Origin: Colletes latitarsis
Lineage: Eukaryota; Arthropoda; Insecta; Hymenoptera; Colletidae
Direction of reading: 5' to 3'
Assembly: GCF_051014445.1 (NCBI RefSeq)
Contig: NC_135141.1
Span: 27,489,422-27,553,421 of the forward strand
DNA: 64,000 nt
Numbering within the stretch: the stretch's first letter is position 1; every line of letters begins with the position of its first letter. Below are positions 25,801 to 36,179 of the stretch, piece after piece. Position numbers and translations under genes: made by a program. Under the pieces are notes generated by a model, which saw only the letters and a program-made list of their open reading frames with translations, was not told where the DNA came from and did not search any database.

Positions 25801-28800
25801 TCGCACGAGCAGAGCCTTTGTACTGGATGTTGCTTCGTCGAAACCTTGCTCTTGATAGCGACTGTCGAGAAGCAAACTTTCCGGTGAACGTCGAGGCGTC
25901 GCGTTCTGGCGAGGATCGGGATCGGTGATAGCGGAGTCCATCGAGCGATTTGAAAATTTTCATTACGGATTGAAACGAATAATGATCGTTGTTCCAGTGT
26001 CCGGGAGACCCACCAGATTGCTGAGGCGCAACAAGAAAAAAATGCTAAGCTACGGGAGGCATTTGGAATATCGGAGTTCTTCGTGGAGGGAAGTAGCCTA
26101 GATCCCGAGAGGCACGCGCGCGAAGCAGAGGCGAGAGCTGCTGCGAGCAAAGTGTACGAACTGGTGCGAACTCCGAGTCCTACTCCGGACACGACGTCCG
26201 TCCCGGAGAAGAAGAAGCGAAAACGTTCCGGCAGCACGACCAAAAAGAAAAAGGGGAAAAAGCACAAGAAGGAAAGGTAAAAGACAACGTAACGGTGCAC
26301 GGGTCAGTGGAGGCTGGATTCTATGTTGTTGCTAATTATAAACGAGTAATGGAGCACGGATAAACTGTAGTAGTGATATTACTACATTGTACTATGGTAT
26401 ATTAAATGACAACATGTATACTATAGCGTAGCAGTAGTATTATTATGGTATACTACAGCATACTATAGTATAGTAGCAACACATACTTATCCGATGTATT
26501 TGGTCGAGTAGTGAGTTCGTTTGCGTTTCTTTGGAACGACAAGCGTTATGTATACGCTAAATTCAGGTCGAAACTCCCTTCAGAAATAAAGCAGTGTCCA
26601 ATCTGAAAAGTAAATGTCGCACATCTTTGAAAAATGAGACTTCGTTCGGGCAAAGGCAAATAGAAGAGCTGATACCGTACATGAAACGCTTCCACATTCT
26701 TTGTAACTCGATATGCTTATCCATTGGAGCTTCTATAAGCAGCGTTTTGAAATATCACACCTCGAGCTGCATACCGCGCTGAAAAGTAAACGATCTTATT
26801 ACTCAACTTAATATATTATGTTATACTGTAATACAATGTAGCAATACATATACTATAGGTGAATGACTGCATCGTGGAACATGTAATTGATTTATTTATG
26901 GAATACTGTTGCTAAGGTGTACAAGAATCCAGGCTTCAAGACCGAACGGACGTCCCCCTGTAGTAGTTCCTCTCCTCCCCAGTTAATTATTCATTTACCG
27001 CAAGTCCACACACGTTCATTTGCTTACTACACACCTCTTGTCAGATACTGAATCATGACTCACCTACTATTTCATGTCCCATACACCTTTCTCTGTTTCA
27101 AACAGAACTGAGGAGGACTGAGTGCCTACCCAGAGTAGGCTCAGTAGGTAAGTGTGGTCGTCGCGTCTACTTTCCAAAACACTCTCAAAAAGCATTATAA
27201 TCTCTGTATTGAGAAACAAAGACAATCGAGTTCGTCCATTGCCTTATGTTTGGGTATTTCGTCTTATAGGCGCAATTATTAGAGGTAAATGTTTGCTATA
27301 CTCTGATATCCATAACGTGATCAAAACGTTGTACTTACATAAAATACGATAATAGTGGCAGTATACATGATAGGCAAACATTTACTTAACATACAAAATA
27401 AACGCGGTTTTTTTAAAACAAATAACGTTAATCAATCTGACGCGTAAATCATGCATTTCTATCTTTGTTGTTGTTATCGATAAAGCTTGTTGTTAATGTC
27501 ATCTCTCTATTTTTTTCTGACAAGTCCGTCCCTATCGATGGTTATCAAGGTAATGCTAATCCCATATTATATCAATACTCCTCATATTTTGTATACTTGT
27601 CTTTTGTAAATTTTGAAAGATGTGGTTTTACATACGTGCTTTATCGTGGCCAGTTTAATGTACATCTCATATGACTATGAAAAACCAAATCTTTCAAATA
27701 AACGAATTATGTAGTCGGTTTGTTAGCTATAGCCCAATATTGTGACTTTCACCTGTATATGTATCGTTGTATTTATATTTTTTTTATTACTTAATTCACT
27801 TGGGATTGCAGTGAAAGAAAGAGACAATTTATTTTGTTCTGTTTAATATCGATAAACATTAAAGTCTACACACTGCATTTCCTATACATATACATGTATG
27901 TATAAGTTAGTTTCTATTTTTGACTTTAAAACCTTGCCCAGATGCTGAAATAGTTCGGTGCAAACTTTCATCAGAATACGCGTTCTCAGTTACTTTCAAA
28001 TATTTATTCATTACTTTGATCGAGCTCATTAAAAGCAGATAGCTTGTATCATTAGAACAAAGTATTTGTTTCACACACGGATACATTGTACTACAGCTTT
28101 CTTTATTGTCAGCACAAGGTATGCACTTGTCGACAGGAAGACGCCCACTGCAAGAATTAAAAAATAAATATTATTAAAACAACAAAATTAAACCGTCGCT
28201 CGGCGAAACTCGTAGGATAATGGTAAATGTATTTCCTAGGTCGGAATCTCCAAAGGCTAGTAAGAAAAAAGATAAATCTAAAAAGAAGAAAAAGGACAAG
28301 AAACACAAAAAGACTGAGGCTAGTTCCTCTGATAGTGATTCTAGCGAAGCTTCAGATGATAGCAGGTAATATTCCTTTGAGGAATTTCTTTATATTTTAA
28401 CGGTTTTTATCTTCTAACGCGATTTAATTGTGTGTTATGCAGCTCTTCCGAAACTGAATCAAAGAAGAAACGGAAAAAGAAGAAGAAGAAATCTAAGGCA
28501 GAGGCAAAAGAAAAGCACGAGGTAGGAAAAATATTGCGAAGGAAACACATATGAAATTTCTATCTTCCTGTCTCTTTCTATACATATACATATTTATAAA
28601 TATATATATATATATATACACATATATATATATATCCATATATACCTTAGCACGTGAAGCAGGAGCATGTGACATCTACTTTGCGTTCATTTTCCCTTGA
28701 TTAGTTGTCAATTAACATTGGATTATCAAAAATTTGTGTTGCTGCCTATCTTTGAATAAGCATGATTCATTGCTTGTTTCTGTAAAGATTTTTATCTGAT

Positions 28801-31800
28801 TTCAAGTTAACAGTCATTATTTCAAAAGTGTAAATCTCAGTATTGTTTGTAATTATCAGCGCCATTTGACAGGATATATTCCCTGAGTGAGTACCAGATA
28901 TGCCGCTACTCAATGTAATAATAATTTGTGATTTATATTCGTACAAACTTGCGATTGTTGTTGCCTTTCACTCGTTTTGTGTCAAGCACCATCACATTTA
29001 CGAGAAAGTAATAATAGGAGACTGCTTGTTCTTTGATATAGGTGCAATGCGAAAAACAATTAGTGCATATAATACTCACGTATTAGTTTGTGATCTCTAT
29101 TTTCTCGATGTTTATGTTTTATTAACATATTACAATTTTCAGCTTGAACATTGTGTACATTTTAAATTGTCCATCAAATACATACTTGTACTAGAGCGAA
29201 TGAGCAGACTCCAGAAAGTTTTTGACGAATTGCGATATCTTTTTTTATCCTACTGACAAGTACATATGCATGATTGGTGTTCACTAGCTAATATTGTCTA
29301 ACTTAGTAATCTGTACTGTTCTTATTTTAGAAGAAAAAAGTAGCTGCCAAGAGGAAGCATCAGTCATCCGAGAGCTCCTCGGACAGGTATGTCCGAAGTA
29401 TCCCTTGAATTTAATTTAAATTTCTCGTTTTAGCGCTTCGAAAAATATATGTACACCGATGAAATTTCCAGCTCCCCAGAAAGACCGAGGAAGTCTGTAA
29501 AATCTGATAAAGTTGTGGAAAAAACAAAATCTGATGAGGGGGATACTACACCAAAAGAGCCTCGGCCAAATCGTTCACCAAAGAAGCAAGAGAAAAGTCG
29601 AAATGAAACCCCACCCCTTAAAAAGAAAGATTCTCCGATCAAAAAAGTTGTTCCGGAGAAGAGGGAGAAGTCACCGGTTGCACACAAGAGTCCTCCACCA
29701 CGACGACATAGATCTCCATCAAGAAGCAGAATCGATAGAGGGAGATCTCCTAGAAGATATTCAAGGTCACGGCGTATCAGTCCATCGCCAAGAAGAAGAA
29801 GGATGTCAAGGTCTCCTAGAAGGTACAACAGGTACTCGGTGTCCCGAAGCAGAAGTCGATCGAGATACGATCGTTATGGATCACGTCGCAGATTATCGCC
29901 TCCGCCTAGACGCAGAAGGTCCGATTCTCGAAGAAAATCGAGGTCACCAAGGAGACAGAGGGACAGACGAGAGAGATCGAGAGAACGTCGTAGAACCCGC
30001 AGCAGGACGAGAAGTAGATCTAGACGATCCACCTTGAGCTATTCTCCCGTGAGAAAGAATCCGGAGCGGTACAAGCACATATTGGAAGATAAAAAGAAAC
30101 GAGATCAAAAGAAAACTCCGGAGACTAAACGGAAGTCTCGATCGAGTTCTAGGGCTAGAAAAATCCGAACGATCACGCCGAGGGTCAGACTACGATCTTC
30201 CAGCGAAGATGAGACTGACATGGCGGACGACGAGCCGAAACCAGAAGACGAAGAGAAGTTGAAGGAGCTGCATACTCTGAAACGTTTGCAAAGTGGTCTG
30301 GCTGCAAAAGCTAGGGAAAGTATAGGGAAGAAAGTAATTAGTCCTGTAAAGATCAAATTAGAGAAGAAAGAGGATAGCATACTTGATATTGCATTACCAA
30401 ACGACCCACCAAAAATGGTACAAAATATTATTTGTCCCGTTCAAGAGAAGTCTAAATCAAATTCACCTATATCGCACCTACCCGCTATTCAGTCGCCAGT
30501 ATCAAGCAGATCACCTTCGCCCGCGTTACCATTGACCCGAGAAGAAGCAGCTATAAAGATACGTTCGCCCAGCGAGTCCCCTCCACCGTTACCACCGATG
30601 TTAAATAAAATGAACTGTAGGTCACCGAGTATAACAACCAAGACGAATCATTGCTCCAAGTCTCCGAGTACCTCTAAGAATTCTCCAATTATGTTAAGGA
30701 AGCATTCATCGGAGAGTCAATCGTCCTCGCATTCGCCACCGATCTCTCACAAGGAAGCACCCATAAAGTTACGTTCTCCCAGTGAATCGCCACCTCCTCC
30801 TATACTTAGCAACGCGACTAAACTAAAACGGTCCGCTTCTCCGAGTACTTCGAAAAAGAGTTCACCAGCTTCTAGAAAGCATTCTCCGAGAGATAAGTCC
30901 TATTCGAGGTCACGTTCGAGGTCCTACACAAGATCGATGTCGTTGGAGAAAAGATCTTCTCGATCGCCTAGACGTCGTTCTTCGCGATCCCTCTCCAGGG
31001 ACAAGAAATCACGTTCCCCGTCAAGAAGTAAGAAATCGGAATCTCCTAGACACAGATCACCTGCGTCCCCAGCAAGGTCCAAAAAATCACCGAAATCCCC
31101 TGTTAGAACGAAAAGGTTGAGCAGGTCGAGGTCTTCCTCGGAATCGAAACGCTCCATGTCGAGGTCACCGACGCGATCGAAGAAGTCCCCCTCCCATTCG
31201 CCGGCAAAATCAAGATCCAGGAGTAGAACGAGATCGTTGTCGAAAAGGTCTAGGAGTCGTTCTTTGTCAAAGAAATCGAGGAGCCGATCTCTGTCGAAGA
31301 AGTCGAGGAGCCGATCTTTGTCAAAGAAATCGCGTAGTCGATCGTTGTCGAAAAAGTCAAGGAGTCGGTCCCTGTCGAAGAAGTCAAGAAGTCGTTCACG
31401 ATCGCTATCCAGGATATCGCGAGAAAAAGAGAAAAGAAGTCGCTCTAGAAGCAGCTCCCGTTCTTCTTTAAGGTAAATAGGTTGTTGTACAAGTCGCGTT
31501 GCACAAGTTACGTCGAAACGTTTTAACGTAATACATTCTTTTCTTACCTCTAGTTCAAGGCACAGTCGTAGAAGTTTCTCTAGCTCCTCGCGATCATCGA
31601 GTAGCGCTTCTAGCAGGTCCTCTCGTTCAACATCTAGCAGTTCAGCTTCTAGCAGGTCTCGTTCTCCGTCAATACCACGGCGTCATGGTTCACCCAGTTT
31701 CCTAGATAGACGCCGTATCACAAGGTAGGTATCCCGATCAGTAGTTTAAAAAAACGTAGCAACAGATTTTTTACAGCGCACCAAATTTCGTAGGCCCACT

Positions 31801-33130
31801 GCATCAGTCGTAGAAATGTTTATCTTTGAACCTACTATTGTTTTGCGTTTTTTATGTTATTTCTCGTCATTCATGTGCCTTTCACGATCCCGTGAAGACT
31901 TCGATTAAATTGCAGCCAATCATAAAATGACGATATCGATAAGTTTACCATTCTTGATTTGTATGTTTGATTATTCTAATGCCATTTTGTGTTGTGTCCT
32001 ACAGGGACAGATCGAGGGACAGGCATAGAAGATAAAGTTACGGCTTCGCACAGACGTTTCTATTACTTTCCTACGGTTCATGTAGTAGTAAACACGATGA
32101 ATAATCGAATTTCGTTTCTTTTCGTATAAATAAATAGCAGATACGAGATAAGCAGTTTAGCTGCTGTTGCGAATATTAGTTCGTAATGATTATTAAGTGC
32201 AACGGATCCTGTTGTTTTATTATAACTTTGTGGACACTATAATTATATTACCAGTTTATCAGTATAACTTCACTAATTTTTTAAGAGAATATTTTAGGCG
32301 CTATATAAATTTTCAATCTGTAAACGGATATGTTCAATCAGCGAACCCTGATATTACTTTATTTTACGGAGTAAGCGTATTTACTCAATCGCATCAATAC
32401 ACGAATTTGTTTCAAGCCAATCAAGTATACTTATGTTTGTATGATTTCTCCCCGTATTTTTTTTTTTTCTTTTCATTTGTATCTAATTGCTTATCAAACA
32501 ATCTACAGATATTATGTAGATGTAGCATGTGTGTATTTCCCTCATAAATTATTGTAAATTAAACATTTACAGTAGAGATTCTCTTTTATTTTATGTCGAT
32601 CGCAAATAAAATGTATTTACCGCTATAAAGCAAGCCTGTTTCTTTAGTTCAATATTTCTTTTGTTGTGATTTATGAATCGTTTTTGGCCCACTGCCTTCC
32701 ATGATATACATTAGTGCAAGGTAAGTGACACATTTTTATTTTGCATGTTGTTTTTTTGTTGCATTGCACAATTTATTTTGCACGCATCCTTTCCTCATAC
32801 TGTAATATTAATATTAATAATGAAAACTAACTCATGAGTTGTGATATTGACTTTAAGATGATAATCCGTTAATTCATTCAACAGTCATATATTTACCTGA
32901 ATTTGAACAAATGTGTTTTTATTAATACGTATAAATGTTACAACTCTGTTATCACGATATTGACGGCGATTCATTTTAGCGCCAGGAAGCGACCAATTCC
33001 ATATCACCGACCTACTCCGACACCACCTTCGTCACCGAGTAGTTCAGATAGCAGCAGACATAGTAATTGGTCAAGTCCAAGCCATCGATCAAGTTGTTCT
33101 CCGAGTCGGAGTCCATCGTACACGCGTTGA
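19817..33130 (+). CDS. Srrm234: Srrm234, SRm300/Cwc21-type splicing co-activator, eMIC-encoding isoform
   Basis: Nine coding exons: 19817-20046, 20344-20448, 25998-26276, 28240-28365, 28443-28521, 29331-29386, 29472-31472, 31554-31724 and 32980-33130. They join in frame to 1065 aa. The N-terminus MYNGIGLQTPRGSGTNGHVQ is the SRRM2/Cwc21 signature. A cwf21 domain lies at about 60-104; in known spliceosomes this part contacts PRP8/SNU114. The conserved RETHQIAEAQQEKNAKLR stretch follows, then Lys-rich blocks and a long RS/SP-rich region (about 292-1000) with a six-unit LSKKSRSRS repeat. The C-terminus reads FLDRRRIT then SARKRPIPYHRPTP, matching the eMIC core (RRITSARKRPIPYYRP) of vertebrate SRRM3/4. 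All junctions are phase 2 except the exon 5/6 junction, so most exons can be skipped in frame. Srrm2, 3 and 4 are separate vertebrate genes; one invertebrate gene covers their roles. Confidence 0.92.
20449..25997 (+). other. Srrm234 intron 2, large and CpG-rich, with candidate alternative first exons
   Basis: This 5.5-kb intron splits the cwf21 part of the protein from the rest. It holds CpG-dense patches at about 21,000-21,400, 22,100-23,210 and 25,020-25,460, unlike the AT-rich DNA around them. Such patches suit internal promoters. The long antisense frames at 25274-25963 and 25764-26300 are by-products of high GC and of the exon 3 antisense strand. A degenerate repeat cluster lies at about 24,440-25,010. 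Confidence 0.5.
24440..25010 (+). repeat. Degenerate tandem repeat cluster
   Basis: At least three diverged copies share a GATGGAGGAGGGCGTCGTAG-like core, then a GTAG.GGTAGATTA.AGGGTGAA segment, an A-rich run and ATATT. They lie at about 24,449-24,530, 24,640-24,716 and 24,900-24,980. A partial copy (AAAATGGAGGAAGGC) lies near 24,572. Spacing is irregular. The family is not recognised. Confidence 0.55.
26340..26480. repeat. Palindrome-rich TACTATAGTA simple repeat
   Basis: Short self-complementary words such as TACTATAGTATAGTA, TACTATGGTATA and GGTATACTACAG follow each other irregularly inside Srrm234 intron 3. Similar words recur near 26,820-26,865. It looks like slippage-prone simple sequence. 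Confidence 0.5.
27106..27147 (+). other. Candidate 42-nt poison exon in Srrm234 intron 3
   Basis: A pyrimidine-rich tract ends CTCTGTTTCAAACAG directly before 27106, and a consensus donor TAG|GTAAGT follows 27147. The 42-nt interval is purine-rich at its start (AACTGAGGAGGACTGAG), like an exonic enhancer. If inserted between exons 3 and 4 at phase 2 it adds Arg-Thr-Glu-Glu-Asp and then TGA. This would truncate the protein before the RS region or trigger nonsense-mediated decay. Poison exons are a known autoregulatory device of SR-protein genes. The call rests on splice-site quality alone. Confidence 0.5.
28580..28640. repeat. TA/CA microsatellite
   Basis: Alternating TATATATATATAT and ACATATATATATAT runs in Srrm234 intron 5, about 60 bp beyond the exon 5 donor. 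Confidence 0.8.
31237..31398 (+). repeat. Six in-frame 27-bp repeats coding LSKKSRSRS
   Basis: Six consecutive 27-bp units lie at 31237, 31264, 31291, 31318, 31345 and 31372. They encode LSKRSRSRS once and LSKKSRSRS five times within the Srrm234 RS region. Synonymous positions differ between units while the peptide is nearly invariant, so the repeat peptide appears to be kept by selection and is not just a recent duplication. Confidence 0.9.
32005..32035 (+). CDS. Srrm234: Srrm234 alternative last exon 9a (non-eMIC tail)
   Basis: A GTCCTACAG acceptor precedes 32005. Joined to exon 8 (31724, phase 2) the exon codes RDRSRDRHRR and stops at 32033-32035. The protein would be 1025 aa with a plain RS tail and without the second half of the eMIC. 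AATAAA at 32129-32134 and at 32605-32610 could end this transcript. It competes with exon 9b for the same exon 8 donor. By analogy with other insects, this form is expected to be the general one and the eMIC form mainly neuronal; that is inference. Confidence 0.8.
32605..32610 (+). terminator. Distal poly(A) signal of Srrm234 exon 9a transcript
   Basis: AATAAA followed by a GU-rich stretch (TTTTGTTGTGATTT) about 50 bp downstream. An earlier AATAAA at 32129-32134 is an alternative. Confidence 0.4.
32715..32720 (+). other. Candidate 6-nt microexon beside an orphan consensus donor
   Basis: TGCAAG lies between a TATACATTAG acceptor and a perfect CAAG|GTAAGT donor, in the intron between exons 8 and 9b. 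A TGC triplet (UGC in RNA) sits about 20 nt upstream, at 32693-32695, as in Srrm4-dependent microexons. Inserted at phase 2 it would add two residues (Ser-Ala) inside the eMIC core and keep the frame. Alternatively the donor could pair with a TTCTTTAG acceptor at 32647, giving a 73-nt exon with an early stop. Neither is proven. Confidence 0.3.
32980..33130 (+). CDS. Srrm234: Srrm234 alternative last exon 9b (eMIC-completing exon)
   Basis: A TCATTTTAG acceptor precedes 32980. Joined to exon 8 the exon supplies SARKRPIPYHRPTPTPP and a Ser-rich tail ending SPSYTR before TGA at 33128-33130. The RRIT of exon 8 plus SARKRP of this exon rebuild the eMIC core known from SRRM3 and SRRM4, the domain sufficient to promote inclusion of neuronal microexons. 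The eMIC is thus split by the intron where the isoform choice is made. Confidence 0.88.
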
Positions 33131-35150
33131 AGTGATCAAGCGGATCCCTAAAGACATTTAACGTTCCTTTTATGTATCAGATTTGGAATGGTGCGGATCA
33201 CCATGATCTTCTGATGCTTTTTCTAACAGTCCTACATTATGAAAATCATGTTTGTGATGTTGAACATTCCCATGACACATTTCGGATGAATTTTAAGTAT
33301 TTTCTCATGTTAGGAAGCATGCTTTAAAGATACAAGGGAAGACGCCATTCTAAGTTTGGTGCATGATCTTTAAATCTTTGTAAAGTCTTAATATGCATTT
33401 ACACCTCTGATCTCATGTCTTAATAATACTCATCAGTGGTGATTGTCCATAATGCCATCAATTTCAGTACGTGCGTTACTCGGAACAATATTTTCTTGTC
33501 GACTAACAACAATATTGTTTCTCTAACATCATTCTTATTTCAATTAGGTAGTAAGAATTAATAATTTGATTGTAGGTACGATGTATTTTATAATTGATTG
33601 TTAAGATGAATTTACCGAACCACAGAAAATTGAGAATGACAGTTTTAGTCAATTACTCATTCTATAATTTTCTGAATTCGAATGAGATTTCAAAGGTATA
33701 CGTGCAAGAGTATCCAAAGAAGATATTTTAATATTAGGATTAACATCTTGGCAACATTTTGTAAAACTATTGTTTTTGAAAGGATATTATTGCCATAATT
33801 TATGTTGTCTCTCAACTGTTTTGAGAATTTTAAGTCTCCATGTGATGTTGTTCTTTACAAACTTACATTCATCTGAGTACTTAAGCAATAAGGAGACGAT
33901 GATGATTATAAACATCATTAATTGTGTTGGTTGCAGCTTTTTAAGATCTCGCATTATTATTCAATAGCTACTCTATTATTTAAACATTCATTTTAAACTA
34001 CGTTAGTAGTTCTACATCTGCGTGATTAGTTAGTTAATCATGTAATTGTTTGTTATACAAACACCAGCTAGTCAAATTTTAGACATTCCATCGATCGTTA
34101 AAACACTAGCATTCTTTGAATTTATCTACCAATTTCCCAAGGGATTAGTAACTGATATTTTAGTGCAATGTTCTACACCTGTTCCTTTTGTACATAGATA
34201 TTGCAATGCATAATGAAGCTTAACATTTTGCTCATTTGCTTTTCATTCTATATACTCAACATTGATAAAATTGTACATTTATTTATTTAATTAATTAATT
34301 AATTTATTTATTTATTTATTTATTTATTTACTTGTGTCACAAATTGCTAGTCATTGGTCAATTTTAAAGGCAAGACAAAAGTATAAGTGATGTTATACTC
34401 TTAAACTTTCCTTTACTTGCAATACTCAATTTATCTAAATGCTAGTCAGAAAGTTACTTTCTTGGCTGTAAGGCCAGGCAGCGTACCAAAAGACATAATT
34501 AGACTAGTCTTGATTATTCAAAGTTAAGTCTTGAAGATGTATGTATAGGGTTAAAAGTCATATTTGGAAAGTCTACGTTGTTTATAATTAGAAGGGAAAA
34601 CTACGTAGAATTAGCTATTGCATAATGACTGAGTCAGTTTTATTGAAAAGAATTGTCAACTGCTATGGTGCTGCAATATTGACCTTTCATTGATGCATAT
34701 CTATAAAACCAAACTAAAACATAAATACATACTTATCACACAAAATTGTTTTATAAAATTAATACGAAGGAAAGTCTGAAATCGTCACTCTGTCGCTTGA
34801 ATAGTAAATTTTATGATATATATCTTAACAGAGTGTAAAATGAAACTTATTTATACGAACGTGAAAAAAGTAAAACTTGTTAAATTTTGCCCACCATGGC
34901 TTTTGACTGTAATATTTATTATTCATAATTTACAGTCATCGAATGTTACCATTGTTGAAATGGAAGAAATTCTGATTATATCTGTAATATACTCTGTATT
35001 GTTGTTGTGTGATTAAATCGAAAAGCTTAAAAAATTTAATTTTCCCCCAAAACCGTTTACAGGATTTATTTATAAATTCTTTGAATAGCATAAATTTACA
35101 AAATAGTCTGCTATATTCTAACTGCAAAATAAAATGTCCAGTTGGAATGA
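33131..35150 (+). other. Probable long 3' UTR of the Srrm234 eMIC isoform
   Basis: No coding exon is visible. The first good plus-strand AATAAA after the 9b stop is at 35128-35133, implying a 3' UTR of about 2 kb that ends about 120 bp before the convergent PXMP2-like stop codon. Extended 3' UTRs are common for neuronal insect transcripts. Weaker variant signals earlier cannot be excluded. Confidence 0.4.
34279..34331. repeat. TTTA/TTAA microsatellite
   Basis: A pure run of TTTA units interrupted by ATTAATTAATTAA, inside the probable Srrm234 3' UTR. Confidence 0.85.
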
Positions 35151-35271
35151 TTACTTACATAATCCTTATACAAAATATAATCTCCTTTATATTTATATAT
35201 ACATGGTCCCTTTAACCTTTATAACTGATAAACCCAATTTATATGTATATTAATATATTATTTCCCTATTC

Positions 35272-36179
35272 TCATAGCCTTTGTATGTTAGATTGTGTTT
35301 GTGCAATATATATGGTCCAAAAGAAACTAATCAAATTTATCATCAGAACACGTAACTGAAAGTTTAAAGAACACTTTAGAATATATTTTGTTAGGTAAAA
35401 ATAAGAAATAATTTAAGAAAGCTAAAACCTACCCCTGGTGGAACATATTTAAAGTTGATATATTGCAACAATGTTATATATTTTAAATTTGTACTGACTA
35501 CACGCCAGTGCAATCTCTTCATCTCTTTGTAAGAATAATTATGTGTGTTACCCTGCAACAAAATAAATTTGTTGTATGATCCACTAAATTATGAAAAGTA
35601 TCAGCATATAAAATAACAAATTAGGTTTACCTGAAGTCTAGATAACATGTACAATGCTAAAGCATGAAAACATGGTAAATATATACATCTTTCAATCAAC
35701 AGGAGCTTAAAAGGACTTTTCACAAATGGATGTATAAATTTGAAGAAATAATGTGGAACAGGACCTCCAAAAAATAATCTACAAAAAAATTTGTACTTTG
35801 ACACAGTGAAGAATTTGTACATAAATTAAGTAAAAGTACTTTACAGTTAGTAAAGTACTTAAAAAACTTAAAACTTAATTTATTCAAATTTACCCAAAAA
35901 GTGCATACGCGAGTAGACTGTCACTGTTGATATGCTTTGTCCCAGAAATTTTTTGCGATACATAATTACTGAGAGTTGCGAGAATACAGCTGAAAAGTAC
36001 GATAATCACAAAAATTGGTATAAACAAATTATGCAAAATCATCGTTTAATATTCACATTAATCGGAAAAATATCAACACACCTGGTAATCGCTTTAGTTT
36101 TTACAGGATTGATATAGAGTTGCTCGAAATAAGCACCAATAAATTGAAGAAATAAGTTTGACGGTTTTGAGAGTGCCAT
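35272..36179 (-). CDS. Pxmp2: Peroxisomal membrane protein 2-like, Mpv17/PMP22 family
   Basis: Five coding exons read leftwards: 36082-36179, 35894-35989, 35631-35778, 35433-35552 and 35272-35355. All have GT-AG borders and matching phases, giving 181 aa (human PXMP2 is 195). The start at MALSKPSN is chosen because the family begins just before a YLxxLRxxPVxTKA-like segment, here FEQLYINPVKTKAIT; upstream in-frame ATGs exist. ATLSNYVSQ, the GPVPHYFF signature in the second membrane region, LLLIERCIYLPCF, and a C-terminal QYINFKYVPPG-LRVL block are all family hallmarks. The protein should have four membrane helices. PXMP2 forms a size-limited channel in the peroxisomal membrane. Peroxisomal rather than mitochondrial location is inferred from closer resemblance to PXMP2 than to MPV17. 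Confidence 0.88.

Noticed and set aside
25274..25963. 229 aa open frame on the minus strand
   Set aside because: It lies in GC-rich DNA with few stops, has low-complexity Arg/Ser composition, no family resemblance and no splice context.
25764..26300. 178 aa open frame on the minus strand
   Set aside because: It is antisense to the well-supported Srrm234 exon 3 and shows no homology pattern of its own.
29434..29471. Upstream acceptor TCGTTTTAG for Srrm234 exon 7
   Set aside because: From exon 6 (phase 2) it puts the RS region out of frame; the TTTCCAG acceptor before 29472 keeps the frame.
29430..29828. 132 aa minus-strand frame
   Set aside because: Antisense of Srrm234 RS codons, giving Leu/Gly/Asp low complexity.
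29513..30037. 174 aa plus-strand frame within Srrm234 exon 7
   Set aside because: It is a shifted reading of the RS-coding exon; the main frame is continuous with exons 6 and 8 in phase.
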